Assembly (NCBI GenBank): GCA_944990035.1
Contig: CALYLX010000066.1
Span: 682,001 to 746,000, forward strand
Length of the DNA: 64,000 nucleotides
Direction: 5' to 3'
Origin: Clitopilus passeckerianus
Taxonomy: Eukaryota; Basidiomycota; Agaricomycetes; Agaricales; Entolomataceae
Position 1 is the first letter of the stretch. Every line of letters starts with the position of its first letter. Position numbers and translations under genes: made by a program. This document shows positions 44,608 through 57,473 of the stretch, piece by piece. The notes below the pieces were generated by a model that was given only the letters and a program-made list of their open reading frames with translations, did no database searches and was not told the origin of the DNA.

Positions 44608-46589
44608 ATGTATCGTCTCTGTATCTCACAGAGATTGAAGACAACTGTTGGACCATCTAGTTCTCGCCACTTGATTCATACCTCTTGTCTACTGAGAAAT
44701 GCAGCGCCTATTGTGGCACAGAGGGTAGTGGCCAGTGAAGAAAATCAAGATATCATGTCAATGGACAGGCTGCTCCGTGCAGTCAGTAAGCCTCGAGACT
44801 AACTTTCTGGCTCTCGCATGCATCTTATATTACCTATCAGGGGACAGAGCAGACCCGGCATACCATAGGTATGTCCCAGTAGCTTCTTGGAGTTATAACT
44901 GGTGCTAATTACAAGTCATTCTACAGGACTATCCCTATGAGGACACCTCTGCGATGGTCCGAGGTTCTTCTTGATACAGCTCGAACACCCGCATCTCCAG
45001 AAGCTGAAGCACCCTCACCAACGATCTCGACCGCCACTCAAACCCCTTGTAACATGCATGATTCATATTCCGAAGTAGTGTTGCCGTTCGCATCCTCTCC
45101 TACTACCTTGGAAGACTATGTGAACGCGTCGGGAGGTATCCGTACCGGAAAGTAAGTCGGAGGTCACACATTCATCTGTCCAGAGGCTAAATCTACATAT
45201 AGGCTCATGGAACACCTCGATTCTCTCGCCGGTTCGATAGCGTACAAGCACATGCTTGGACCCGATGTACAAACCCTCGGAAAGATCAAAGAGAGGGGTT
45301 TCTATATCGTCACCGCATCCGTAGACAGGCAAGGCCAAATCCTGTCAACTGTTTCATACCACCAATCTAATGTCGCCCAGACTTGATATGCTCACACCCC
45401 TCAATCCCTCTCGGGATGTGCTGCTAAGCGGACAAGTTATTTACACAGGGAAGAGTTCGATGGAGGTTGCAGTGAAGATGGAGAGCATTGGGGGTGACCA
45501 GCCAACCGAAACTGTGCTTCTGGGTACGCGACTATTCATTCACCTCCATGTTTTGACCGTCTCAATAGCCCTCAAGGTCGATTCTCAATGGTTTGCCGGG
45601 ATGCTACAACACACAAAGCTAGACAAGTTAACCCTCTAAATATTACGACCCCAGAAGAAGAACGCTTGTACTCCTTGGGAGAGCGTCAGTGCTTTCATCA
45701 AGCCTTTTCTCGATCCCCTAACCATCTCACACAGAAATGAAAATACGCCGCCAATCCAACGCACAAAGATCACTCTCAAAAGTGCCACCAAGCTCTGAAG
45801 AGGCAGCTGCTCTTCACTCCTTCTATTTGCAATATGGCCAGCATGATCTCCCGAAGAGTATGGAGGCTCGACGAGTATGGATGGGCGACACGCGACAGCA
45901 CAAATGTATGTTGATGTTCCCTCAGGAACGCAAGTATGTCTTCACCTCGCCAGACTGCGGGTTCTTTCTCACCCCTTCGATAGTGTTCATCAGAAAGTCT
46001 TTGGAGGATATCTCATGAGACTAGCATACGAGGTCAGGTCAAAACATGGCTACCCATCCTTCCAGTGCTGAAGTTACCTCTAGCTGGGTTTCACAAACGC
46101 AAGCTTGTTTACCGGAGCTCGACATGTTCGCTTCTTGTCGCTCGACGGCATCTCCTTCGCCCGTCCTGTTCCAATCGGCTCAATTCTCCGCCTCACTTCC
46201 TCAATCCTGCACACCTCGGAACGACCTGGATCAGACGAAGGCCATAGCCGCACTGTTGTTGTAAGCCCTGTTTGGACCATCCTTTGAAGTGAATGCCTTC
46301 TAATTCAAAATAGCACGTCGGGGTCAAAGCGAATGTCGTGAATGTTGAAACAGGCGAGGAGCAAATGACCAATGAATTCAGGTTTACCTGGGTTGGTGAG
46401 CACGACAAGGCCGTCACTCCTCGACAAGTCGTCTTTAAGACCTACAAAGGTCAGAATCTATGACACCTTTCTATTGAAGAATTTTGCTCACAGCCTTAAT
46501 CCACGCCAGAGGCGATGCTGTGGTTGGAAGGAAGGCGAGCGTTAGAACTCGGAGATGCAATTAGAAGGATGAGACAACATGGGATGTGA
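44608..46589 (+). CDS. Mitochondrial acyl-CoA thioesterase, ACOT9-type double hotdog
   Basis: Hydrolyses acyl-CoA thioesters to free acid and CoA, probably in mitochondria. Exons: 44608-44785, 44841-44868, 44927-45151, 45203-45328, 45381-45523, 45577-45684, 45735-45933, 45984-46032, 46084-46260, 46314-46449, 46510-46589; they sum to 482 aa. The N-terminus (MYRLCISQRLKTTVG) is basic and hydroxylated without acids, like a mitochondrial presequence. Hotdog 1 includes NASGGIRTGKLMEHLDSLAG and FYIVTASVDRLDML; hotdog 2 includes RNVHQKVFGGYLMRLAYE and RFLSLDGISFARPV. It ends ALELGDAIRRMRQHGM. The fourth intron (45329-45380) has a GC donor. The neighbour on the left is transcribed away from it. Confidence 0.9.
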
Positions 46590-46818
46590 TCAGCATAGAA
46601 TATGCTCGCTGGATTGGAAGTTCATAATAGACGATTATATACCTTTCCAGGTTGCGAAATTGAGTGCTGTTTGAGAGTGTTATGAGGGCGCGTCGCGACG
46701 CGGTTTGACGTTGACAGGGCAATCAAGTCTCCCATTTTGACACCATGATCAACATCGAGTGCAACATGTATAGCCTCCACATGAGGACTTTCTGCCCCCG
46801 ACCATTCGTGTCCATACT

Positions 46819-49800
46819 ATGCCACTGAATTTCGTCAAGGCCGTCAAGGTCAAGGCCCCAAAGACAAGGGTTGGATCTCAAGATGTCCTGCAAATTACAA
46901 CCGCGGCAGTGTCATTGACCAAAGAATTGACCAACATGTCGTTCTTTCCACCAGCCGTGGCTGCCGTAGGGATTGTTTTGCTTATGCTGCAGACGATACA
47001 AGTGAGACCAGATCCCAGCTTTGATGATGTTCCGCCTTTAATGATTTGAACAGGGAATCCAGGTTTGTACCTCCGTCTCATCCGTGGACTTTAGCCGACA
47101 TTATGAATGTAGAATAATAAAGATGCTTGCTTCAGGCATGTGCTTTTCCATGGCGCAGTTTCACGATCTGACTAAAATAAACCGCAGGCTGGCCCGAAGA
47201 TGTGCTCGCATTCTACTGGACATAAATGACCAGATGGAAGGACGCTGGGAAACTGCACCACCTACGCTACTGAAGAACCTAGAGCGCTTTCAAGTGTACG
47301 TCCTGAATCTTGTGCCTTGAATTCCGTTCTGAACACTCTATCTGGGTGCTAGGACATTGAGATCAATCCATGAGTTCATGAAGCACCAAAGTGATATCAG
47401 CTGGACGCAGCGGTTCATGAGGAAATCCTCTATTGAGATGGCTATCGGGGAGTTTAGTGCTGATCTCGAAGACGCTGCGCAATCTTTCCAAGTAAGCAGT
47501 CCCGTCATCACGGAAATCATCTTGGCGTTAAATCTCCTCCTTAACCAGATTGCTACACTCATCGATATTCACTATGCGCTGTCATCCACCCCGGGGTCCT
47601 TCAAGCCTCATCTACAATTAACTGCTGTTGTGCCTCCACCCTACAGCTCAAAATCTCTGGAGGCAGTCATAGACGACGATGCAGAGACAGAATCTTTCGT
47701 GGTTGCCTCCCCGGTCGATATGAATGCTTCTTTTGCTTCTTCTATTGCCTCTACCCCCGCGGCGACTCAGTCGCTCACAGCTTCCAGCTCTGTCGACACA
47801 GAAGCAGAATACGAAATAGTCTCAGACCAGGTACTCGAGGATCGTGGAGTATGTACCACCCCTGTATTGTCCAATACGTCACTAAATGGTGCCTCAGTTC
47901 CGGCGTTACCACCAGCCAGAAGTACGACTCAAAGGTCGGTCTAAAATGAAAGATGGGTGGTGGGCAGGAGTCAGCACCGGTGAAGCAGACGGACGACAAA
48001 CTCTCATCAAGCGTTACGAAGGGCCTCATGCTGAGGCTAGCGAGGTATGTCTCTGTCATGTGCCTTGACACTTGCTCATATTGCGGCAGCGTTGGATCAA
48101 GGATGTAAAATTTCTACAGGATGTCTAGTAATTCCCATTTAATTCGCATAAGTGGATCGTACTCAGATGAATCATAGCCATCCAAATTTACCGGAAATGC
48201 TTGGCTTCTCTACGGAAGGGGCTCCAACGCCCTTCATACTTCTCTCTAATGGTCGGTACAGTCTGGCATCTGCATTCTGAAATCCTTCCTGAGATCTCGA
48301 CCTCCTAGTCCAAACTCGCTCTCCACGGAACTTACTGTTGAATGAGCTCACCACTAGAGGAGTTGCAGCATGTGCTCGGATGATACTCAGATTCGTGAGT
48401 ATCCGCTACTCTCCAAGTAAGCAGCAGACCAGACTCTGACGTTTTCCTAACCTCTAGTATGAGGATGTTGTGGTAAGACTGGATATCATCTTCCTGATAG
48501 GGTTGCTCAAGATTACGTAGGATGCTACTACTTACGTACGAAAACAACACAGTCTAAACGCAAGTCAAACGCAAGATTTCGTTGGCGTAAGCTGTTTCCC
48601 GACCTGGGCCATACTGTTCCCTAAATCCTAGTTACAGGATGCATCGTACAGAGTTGATGGTTTCCCTAAAGTTATCATGGGCTTACCGCCACCCAAGGAT
48701 GGTTGGATGACGGTTCGAAATTATAACCTTACAGAAAGCCTCAACATGGCTATCATGAAGGTAAACACTTATCGCATCTCCCTCAGACTGTCTAAACAGA
48801 AAATCGCAGATGCTTCCCAAAGCTGAAGCGATCAAGCTCACAAAGACTGAGATAATCGACGCAGACGAGGCCACTCGGCGCCTAAGCCACCTAGTACTTG
48901 TCCTTCGCGGGCTGCTCCCCACTGAGAAAGATCCAGCTGCACTACCTTCTCGGACGAAGGCCTTGATAGGATCCACCGATACAGACGACGACGGGGATAG
49001 CGACCTTGACGATGACTTCGAGCTTGCCACACCACAACTATCTTTGCGGCAACTGCGGCTTTCTAACCTGGAGGCCGGAACGCACGACCATTGTTGGCAC
49101 GAGAACAGCAACATCAAAGTGCATCGCTTTACCACAGGCGATTATGGGATCAAACAAGCCGGGGGTACGGACTTTGGAGACTTTGTTATTCTAGGCAACA
49201 TTTTCAAGGAAGGGCTGGCTCAGCTCCCTATCGAGGAGCACACTCGTGGCGTGCATTGGAATTTCAAAGACTTCCCGTATCGGCCCATCCCTCTTGAGCC
49301 GTATAGTCAGCCTCCGGACGTGCGATGGTAGGTTTTCCCTATTCCTCTCATCCACAAGAGGTTGATCGAGCGAAATCTAAAGCTGGCCAATGGCAGTTCC
49401 GGTCAACGAACAGATTGACTGCCAGGTATCTCACTGGTCGAAATTTCAACGACTTGCTGACGCGTGGAGGTGTTTACTTGAGGAAGCAAAAGCCCTAGCT
49501 GTAAAGCACAACGTCAAACCGGAAGACATCATACTGAGTAAGCCTTTTTTTCATTCATCTTATCTTGGACCTGTTGGATCATCACTACCAAAAGTCACTG
49601 GAGCTGGGACGGACCAAGACTTCTATATCAAGGATTTCCGCAATCCAGCACCTCATTTCCACCAGGCTGCTGGTGGTTTCGGACATCAACAATTCGGGCA
49701 CCCTCGCCCTGGATTTGGGCAGCAGCATTCACCTTTCAACCGCCCAGGCGTGCCGATGTTTCCACATCGGCCGACGCTACCCTCCATCATGTACTTGATG

Positions 49801-50021
49801 ACCTCTCCGAACCCAGACTATGAACCCTACTGGTCGCATAGCCCTGTCAGCATTGCAACGCCTTCAAACCGCCCAGACCTCAACCATGGGTGGACATACA
49901 AGATTGGATGGTATGGTCCTTTTTTAGCTTGAATTCATTGTGCTGACGTAGTATTCATTCACCCAGGTGCACAGGATTTATACACTGGATCCAATTACAT
50001 TCAGAAGACTTCGCCGACTGA
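46819..50021 (+). CDS. MLKL-like protein: N-terminal helical domain plus kinase-like domain
   Basis: A multi-exon gene. The N-terminal 170 residues or so are helical: hydrophobic helix AVAAVGIVLLMLQTIQ, then NRRLARRCARILLDINDQM, LLKNLERF, RFMRKSSIEMAIGEF and LEDAAQSF. This is the layout of the MLKL/HeLo-type four-helix domain seen in fungal cell-death and NLR proteins. A Ser/Thr-rich acidic linker follows. The C-terminal domain is kinase-like: GVSTGEADGRQTLIKRYEG (Lys of strand 3), SHPNLPEMLGFS, PFILLSN|VQTRSP, GLPPPKDGWMTVRNYNL. It ends with HSPVSIAT, GWTYKIGW and a last exon to TGA 50019-50021. No HRD or DFG box was seen, so it is probably a pseudokinase. Suggested role: membrane-acting death effector; inferred only from architecture. 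Confidence 0.7.
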
Positions 50022-50266
50022 TTATAATAAAAATTTGAACAAAATGTACAGTAACCACCCAGAAAAAATAACAACATTCACTTTAAAAAATAAAAGAGTA
50101 CAAGCCATAAGAACGTGCCAATTGTGTATGTCCAGAAGTCCGCCAGGAATATGCACGAATAAATAGGTGATTGAGGGTGTCCAGGGTTCGTAACAGGTCG
50201 TGAAAGAGGAGATATACAGTGACGGTTTATACAGGTGATCGTAACAAATCGTAATTTCATAAAATT
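50022..50266. other. Shared 3' region of two convergent genes
   Basis: AT-rich, with AATAAAA-like runs near 50028 and 50088. It lies between the stop codons of the MLKL-like gene and the kinase gene. No coding sequence was recognised. Confidence 0.5.
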
Positions 50267-52328
50267 CTATCGGCGCACGGGACTCTGAGACTGATTCTTC
50301 GACCTGACGTTGGCGCCCGACACGCTCTGCTTCATCCTGGACAGTGGAGACATGGCATGGATATTCGGCCTAACAGGGCGGAGGCCACAATTCCTCGGTG
50401 CGATCTCTCCGCATTTAACATGCGATCTAGTTATACGAAAATCGTCAGCTCCCATACATCAGAGAAAGAACAAGACTTCTCACCTCAAGCCACAATCATC
50501 ACATTCTAAAATCGGCTTCCACCCAATCCTCTTATTGCAAACATCACATTTCGAGCTCAACAACCCACTCGAAAAGAACAAATCTAGGGGGTTCCAAATC
50601 CCATTGAGGTCTCCATAGCTGCCCGTCGGGGAAATACTTCCACTGCCATTAGCAGTCTTCTTCGGCTTTGCTCCAGGTTTCAACAACGTGAACCGATGGA
50701 CGAGTGGGGCAGTTAATGACGACCTAGTCACGGTCGATCCACCTTCAGTGGCCATCGCACTCGAGATCTCGGAGGACGATCGAGGTGCGGTGTGATACGA
50801 GTCATTGCTCGCAATTGACATGAGAGAGGATGTTCCTAGTGGATCGAAAAACTGGGATTCGGGAGCGGTGGGTAGGGCTCTAGTGGGGATGGGTGGTTTG
50901 GGGGACGATGGAGGGGAAGGGCTTGCGGCAGCAATTTGAGTTGGCGAGTTCTTGAGCTCAGGAGAAGGGCGGACTGTAAGGACGGAGGAGAGGGATGGTG
51001 CTTGGGAGTGTGAAGACGGTTGACCCCGAAGGACAGTAGTGCTGTACTCTGAATTTGAATATGACGATGATCTGACTGTTCCATTGAGAAGAGGTTCATG
51101 ACCTATAAAGTCCTGATCAGCCTGGGGGAAATTATCGAACTAAATAAGCAGATTCTACCTGAACCATTGTCAAGATCACTCTTCACACCAACGTTCGAGA
51201 GGCGAGAAATGGCCTCCATCAACTCCTCATCACTAGATTCAGAAGCAGAAGTGGCATCAGTATGCCTAATATCCTTGCCAACACCCATCCCAAAGCTCGG
51301 AATCCTGGGTCCCGCCGTAGGTCGTTTCCCCGTCAGGAATTTGATGCTTCCCACATGGGCATCATCGCTCTCCGTTGGGCGAGCCAACACTTCCGCTTCG
51401 ATAGCCCCTAGCCGTTCAAGGATGGTCCGCGTGGTAGGACGAGCAGCTGGATCCGCAGCCAGGCAGTCCAAGCATAACGCCAGGAAATCGGGAGGGGAAT
51501 CAGCACTGGCGAGTTTGTGCAGCTCTTCGGCATCCAAAGTGTAATTGGGCGGGTATCGTTTAAAGTGTGTGTCATCTGCCAATTTGCGAGCAGCGATCTC
51601 GCAGAAGATGATCCCTAGGGAAAAGATGTCGGTTGGTAGGTCGAATTCATCGCCAAGTAGAATCTCTGGTGACATGTACGAATCCGTTCCACAGAAAGTA
51701 AGGCGCTTAGATTCTTCTGAATTTCGGGCGGCGATTCGAGCAAATCCGAAATCTGTGACCTTTAAGCGTCCATTTGAGGTCACTAAAAGGTTTTCTCCCT
51801 TGAGATCTCGATGTATGCATTTCCTTGCGTGAAGATAGGCCAATGCACGGGTGACGTCGGTCGCGAATGAGATTCGTAGCCTCCAGGGGAACGGTCTGGA
51901 TTTATCATGGATGTAGACCCGGACGTTTCCATTGTCAATAAATTCAGAGACAATAAAAACGCGGCCGTCTGGGGCTCGGCTGAGCCCTATGAAAAGGCAG
52001 ATATTGGGGTGTCGGCACTCCTTCATGAGTCGCCATTCTCGTTCGAAATACTTTGCAACATCGTAATCCTTGGATGGTAGAACTTCCTTGATCGCTACGT
52101 CCAGTCCCAGGTACACGCCTTTCAAAATAAAATTCAGTAATTGAACTTCTTCGTTGTTCACAGCAGTTTGGCGTACCCTTGTAGACGTTACCAAAAGACC
52201 CAGCTCCTAACCGCTTCCACTCTCCTTTAATATCCTGTTCAGATAGAGCGTTAGCAGCAAAATTCTGGCATTGTCAGCAGAGATAAAGTTCTTACATCGT
52301 ATGGTATTACATCAAATGCATCCGACAT
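50267..52328 (-). CDS. TKL-type protein kinase with C-terminal C1-like zinc finger
   Basis: Exons (minus): 52328-52296, 52234-52177, 52118-51159, 51102-50484, 50426-50267; they sum to 609 aa. Kinase domain about 15-300: P-loop GAGSFGNVYKG, VAIKEVL (Lys about 40), catalytic loop CIHRDLKGENLLV (about 130-142), KVTDFGFARI (about 150), SPEILLGDEFDLPTDIFSLG. All catalytic residues are present, so it should be active on Ser/Thr. A long Ser/Pro-rich linker follows, then a C1-type finger: CDVCNKRIGWKPILECDDCG and RSHVKCGEIAPRNC. The usual first His of C1 domains is missing, so diacylglycerol binding is doubtful. The basic C-terminus ends SQSPVRR. The call is TKL because of the HRDLKGEN loop and overall pattern. 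Confidence 0.88.
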
Positions 52329-53030
52329 GGAATTGAGAAAGCAAGGGGTATAATTGAGGGTATAAAGTACTGGGCCTGAGGACAAAGTGGAGATCGCAAA
52401 CCAGCGTCACATCTCGTCACACGCCACAATCACCGCCATAACCAAACCGGTCCGGTTCTTCGCTCTTTCTGTCATCTGCCTAGCCATTGGACTCTGGCGA
52501 TGCTCCAGTTGGCGCCTAACAAGTACGCTTATCTCTCAGGGTCGAGAAAATAACTCGAGGAAATTGAATAGAGGCACGGGAGCGGTATTCAACCTGCAGC
52601 GAGTCGTATCTTACGTCTGCCGTCTTTGCTGCCGTCGGCCGTCTTCGCAATTGAAAAGAAAAATGCTATTGGTGTATTGTGATCTCTGCAAAAATAAGAC
52701 CTCAGCTTTTCCTCCGTCACCTGATGCCCGGAAGTAAAGAAGAAGTACTGGCGACGAACCGGTGATAAGTCAGTTCTTCTTCTGATGTCGACGGCTCCCC
52801 GCGATAAGGTATGGTCGTCAACATTTTTCTCTCCAACGCGCATCAGAGATAACGATGCATTTAGCCTATGTGGTTCTTACCCCAGTTCAGCGACACTCAA
52901 AATGCTTAAAGCCATCCAGGGTCTTGCGAATTACTTGCTTCTCCCGCAACCGCCAGCCAATCCACTGCGGAGGCCTCGAGGCTTTGTTCGGAAGTCAAGC
53001 CTTTCTCTTGTGCGCTAGCCCTTTTACATC
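52329..53030. promoter_or_regulatory. Divergent promoter region of kinase and permease genes
   Basis: About 700 bp between two start codons facing away from each other. A pyrimidine-rich stretch precedes 53031. A short open frame at 52785-53018 has no family features and is not called. Confidence 0.45.
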
Positions 53031-55135
53031 ATGACCTCCATCACGAAATTCTTCAAGCCCTCATATTGGGCTCTCAAGCCGGAGGAAGATGCTTACGGTC
53101 CAGCGAAAGGCTGGAGTAACAAGGACATGGATCCTGTGCCTCCTCACAACAGGACGTGGACAGCATGGAACTATGTCGCCTACTGGATCTCGGATGCCAC
53201 GAATGCCGGCGCTTGGTCTTTCGCGAGTTCCATGCTGGCCCTTGGGCTCTCCTGGTGAAACCAACCTGTTCTGCTCTACGATAGACTCACTCATGCCCTT
53301 GCCACCTCAGGAGACAAGCACTCGCTGCCATTGCTGTCGGGCACATCATAATCTCGGTATGTAAATCCGCCGACCTTTCTGAACCGATTAGCTCTCATAC
53401 TCTCTAAAGCTCATCATCACGCTCAATGGAACCATCGGAGCCCGACTACGAATATCATTCGCGGTTCTCAATCGGTCATCCTTCGGTTTCTGGCTGAGCT
53501 ACTTCAGCGTGGTCAGTCGCGCCATTCTGGCAATGTTCTGGTTCGCTGTACAGGTATACAACAAATCATTCTCTGCCTATTTTCAGATTTTTAATGCAGG
53601 GTCTAATCCTAACAGACGTATGCCGGATCAGAATGCATGTGCCAAATGCTCAAAGCCATCTGGCCCTCCATCGCCCGAGTCCCCAACCACCTCCCAGAAT
53701 CAGCACACATCACCACCGTCGGCATAATGTGCTACTTCCTCTTCTGGCTCTTCCAGTTCCCTCTTCTACTCGTCTCACCACAGAAGATTCGCCACTTCTT
53801 CACCGTCAAGTCAATCGTCGTTCCGGCCGCTTGGCTCGCAATTCTCATCTGGGCTATGGTGAAATCTCCTGCAAGCGAGAGTCTCAATCATCAACAAGGC
53901 ACTTTGCATGGATCTGCGTTTAGCTGGGCTTGGTTGAGCGCGTTGAATAGCAGTTTGGGGCTTTATGCCACACTGGCTGTTAACATTCCTGATTTCACCG
54001 TGCGTTTCCTGGGCTTCGCTCTAAGACTATCACTCTGATCTCGATGTTACAGAGATATGCAAAAACTGAGAAGGCGTATGTCCATTCTCCGATTCGCTGA
54101 TCGACAAAAGTTCCTTACATACAGAAAAGCCAATACATCCAGCTAGCAATCATCCCAACCGTGTTTACCCTTGTCGGATTCTTCGGTTCGTGCATGGTTA
54201 TGTTCTCCATGTATCTCTTCTAACCCCATTCGTAGGTATTGCTGTAACATCCGCCGGCGAGAAAATCTACGGCGAAATCCTCTGGGACCCAGCCCACCTC
54301 ATCGATCGATGGGACAACCGTGCAGCAGCCTTCTTCGGTGCCCTCAGCTTCGTGATCTCCGTCATTGGAACCAACATTTCCGCGAACAGCATCAGCGCAG
54401 CCAACGACCTGATGGCCATATTCCCCAAATACGTCAATATTCGACGTGGACAGATCATTTCTGCGGTCATCGGTGGATGGGCGCTTTGTCCTTGGGAGAT
54501 CTTGAGCTCGGCTCCCGGGTTTTTGGCGTTTATGAATGGGTACACTGTGTTTTTGGGTCCATTTGCCGGAATGTAAGCCTGGATTGTTGTCTGCGAGGAT
54601 CACTTCTAACCAGGACCGGTTCCAGTATGGCTAGCGACTACTGGCTTGTCCACAAAGGCAAGGTTGATGTACCAGCTATGTATGATCCTCATGGGAGGTA
54701 TTTGTACTGGAACGGGATTGTGAGTGATCCTATCTTGACTATCATGCTCAAGTTTTTCTCACACATTTCATAGAATTGGCGTGCGGCAGTCGCTCTCTTG
54801 ATCTCTGTTACGCCAAATCTCCCAGGGCTGGCCGCCAGCATCAACACGAATATCAATGTTGGCAACGCGTTGAGATTGTTCGATATCGCTTGGCTCTACG
54901 GGGTGTGTTTCATAGATTTATCCACGTTTCTACCAGTGCTTACTCACCTATCGAACAGTTCTTCAGCGCTTCGGTGGTCTACACCGGACTTTCTCTTATC
55001 TTCCCAGCCCAGGAAACATTCATGGAAAAGGCTGTCCTAGCTGAACAGGACGATGAACCGCGCTCGGAAACCCCTTCCGAGAAATCGATTGACGAGAAGA
55101 AGCAGGATGTTACTCCCAGTGCTGCAGAAGTTTGA
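53031..55135 (+). CDS. NCS1-family nucleobase/allantoin-type permease
   Basis: Plasma-membrane proton symporter for a nucleobase, allantoin or related compound. Exons: 53031-53254, 53311-53356, 53410-53553, 53616-53999, 54053-54075, 54130-54185, 54236-54572, 54626-54719, 54774-54902, 54959-55135; they sum to 537 aa. About 12 membrane helices are visible. Family signatures include AWNYVAYWISDATNAGAWSF in the first helix, GTIGARLRISFAVLNRSSFG, EKIYGEILWDPAHLID, SFVISVIGTNISANSISAAND, PKYVNIRRGQIISAVIG and the cytosolic tail DDEPRSETPSEKS. The length is usual for the Fur4/Dal4 branch. The exact substrate cannot be told from sequence alone. Confidence 0.92.
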
Positions 55136-55357
55136 TTCCCACCTATGTATTACTTACGATATGTACGACTTGTAAAATAGAGATGCCAATTTCACGAATT
55201 GAAACACTATTCCAAACTTTGAGTAGAGTGGAGAGATGTACAGGAGAGCGATATAATTTACAACTATTGGAGTACAGATAGCAATGACGATAGCAATGAA
55301 CAACGAAACACGGCGAAGATGGCTAGAACAGCGAGAGATAATAAAATACGGGGTCCT

Positions 55358-57258
55358 TCACCAGAGCGGAACCTCCATCCGAACATTATACCACCGTGGT
55401 TCCATGGGTTCCTCTTCATCCTCATCCTCGTCTGGATCTACATCCATCTCATCCACCAATTCTGCCACACCACGCCCTCCTCCTGCAGCCTGCCTACGCG
55501 TCGTTGATTTTGTGGGGCTTGTCCCATTGGCAACAACGTTTCCCGTAACGTCATGATACTCGTAACTCGTCCATTCAGCACCTGTCTTCTCCGACCCCAA
55601 AAGGTACAAACGGTCTCCAACCAGAATGGCATCTTCAAAATCTTGTTTCTGGAATTTCTTGGTTTTGTCGCCAACGTTGAGACATTCTATCGTGTCTTCG
55701 GGAGTTAACTTGTACCTCCACAGTTCGATTGAAAGCCTCTCTGATTCGTCTGGATTGAGACCCTCCAGGATTCTCCAACCGCAGATGAGCACGGATGGGA
55801 TTTCTATGTTGCCGACATTTGCGTCGATGTTCTTTCGGGAAGGCAGAGGGGGCCGCGGATTGAGCAGGAAGCTATGGTACCAACCTAATTCGGAAGGGAG
55901 AGTTTCCTGCGACACCATCTGCAAGGGAGAAAAGGAGGTTGCTAGTATGGAAGAACACCATATTTTTGGGTTGGATGTTGATGGGCTATGGGAAAAAGGC
56001 TTTAATGAACGTGCTGGAGATCGCAAAGGAAGACTACTTGCCTCATCGCCCACTTTCCCTGGCAGTAAAAGTACTTTAAGCCCACCGTATGTTGCAACCA
56101 CTTGAGGATCGTAGCCCAGAGAAGGAACGTGCGATGGATATGGGCATTCGGGTACGTTCCATGTCCATTTTCCACCCTCGTTGTGTTTGATGACGGAGTA
56201 GCTGGAGAGACCTTCCTCGCAATCAATGCTCTTACGACCACTGAAAATGAACAGCTGCTCTCCAACAGCGACCATAGCAGCGTTCATTCGTGGCGGCCCG
56301 GGCCGAGACCCATGCTCTGCCCAGACAGGCACAAAAAACCAGAAAAGTTTGTCGACGTCGATCGCAATGAGGGTGTCCGTGACCCTATCATCTTCACTTT
56401 GCTCGTCAAGGCCTCCGAAGAGCATTAGATAATTGCCTTTATTGAAAGGCATAAACGCGATAGCGGGACTAAATAAACACGGGAGTCGTCGAGATCTGGG
56501 CATGACACAGGACTCTGTGAAAGGGTCTGCGTAGGGATTACAGTATTTCAGCTGGTCCTATGCAAGTCATCTTAAATCTTTATTAATGTATTGACCAGAC
56601 AGCAGTGACATACTGTGAGGCTTATCCAGGTCATCTTGTTTGCCACTTCGCAGCAATACAGGTCAGGCTGAGAGCGTTCTTGACCCACTGGTCGGCCGCC
56701 ATAGACATAAACCTTGTTCCTCGCCTTGTCTACCGCACGCTTTGTCCAATCACTGAACGGTGGCTGGTCACCCTGGATCGCTCTAGTGAGCCAAAACTCG
56801 GCCGCTAGTGGACCTTGACTTGGGAGGATTCCAGCTTTAGAATCTTCCGTTGAAACTGGAAGAGGATTATTGCGAGGCCGTCCTCTTGGTCTCTTAGGAC
56901 GAGGAACTGTGATAGTGGTTTTCCTTGGTCGGCCTCGCGGTCGCTTGGCGGGGGCAGGTGCACTGGCACTTGAGAAGGCTGGGATCGACACCATTCCTTT
57001 CACCGTTGCCAACACGTATCTCTGTTCGGAAGTTTCCAGTTCCTGTCTGTTCAACCAGTCCCATATATCCCTCCCATTCGACGGGGAGGCGATTGGTACC
57101 AGCCGGTTGTCTGGAGGAACCAAGGAGGGACAGAGAGAAGAGTGTAAAGTCACGGGACCATCAACGCGTCGCGTCAACTTCGCGTTGGCCTGCAGGTTCC
57201 CGGTCGAACAAGCCTGAGCGAGCTCAACCCTGAGAAGGGAGTGAAAGAAAAGGGGCAC
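55358..57258 (-). CDS. AT-hook and Kelch-like repeat protein
   Basis: Two exons (57258-56614 and 56557-55358, both multiples of three) give 614 aa. The N-terminal part reads LLRVELAQACSTGNLQANAK and DGPVTLHSSLCPS. Two AT-hook motifs, KRPRGRPRKT and KRPRGRPRNN, lie near residues 105-130 and could bind AT-rich DNA in the nucleus. The rest has Kelch-like propeller strands: NKVYVYGGRPVGQ, YLMLFGGLDEQ, RMNAAMVAVGEQLFIFSG, GDRLYLLGS. The C-terminus has an acidic run (DVDPDEDEDEEEP). A nuclear regulatory or adaptor role is inferred from this mix; no named orthologue is recognised. Confidence 0.75.
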
Positions 57259-57473
57259 AAAGATGAGGTAGTTATTTCAGAGCAAAAAATAGGTAGCAAT
57301 ACTATATCAGATTAGGGATCTGTAGTAAGAGCGGGGTTCAAGACTAGAAACTCATAAATCGAGCGCATGTAAACGTCAGGCATATGAGCATTAATCGTAC
57401 GGATAGATGTAAGCAGTGTATTTTACAGACAAGAAGCAAGAAGGAAAAAAGGTCGAAAAGGAGCTAAGCCATA

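Noticed and set aside
52785..53018. Small ORF upstream of the permease
   Set aside because: No conserved features, and it occupies the expected promoter and 5' UTR.
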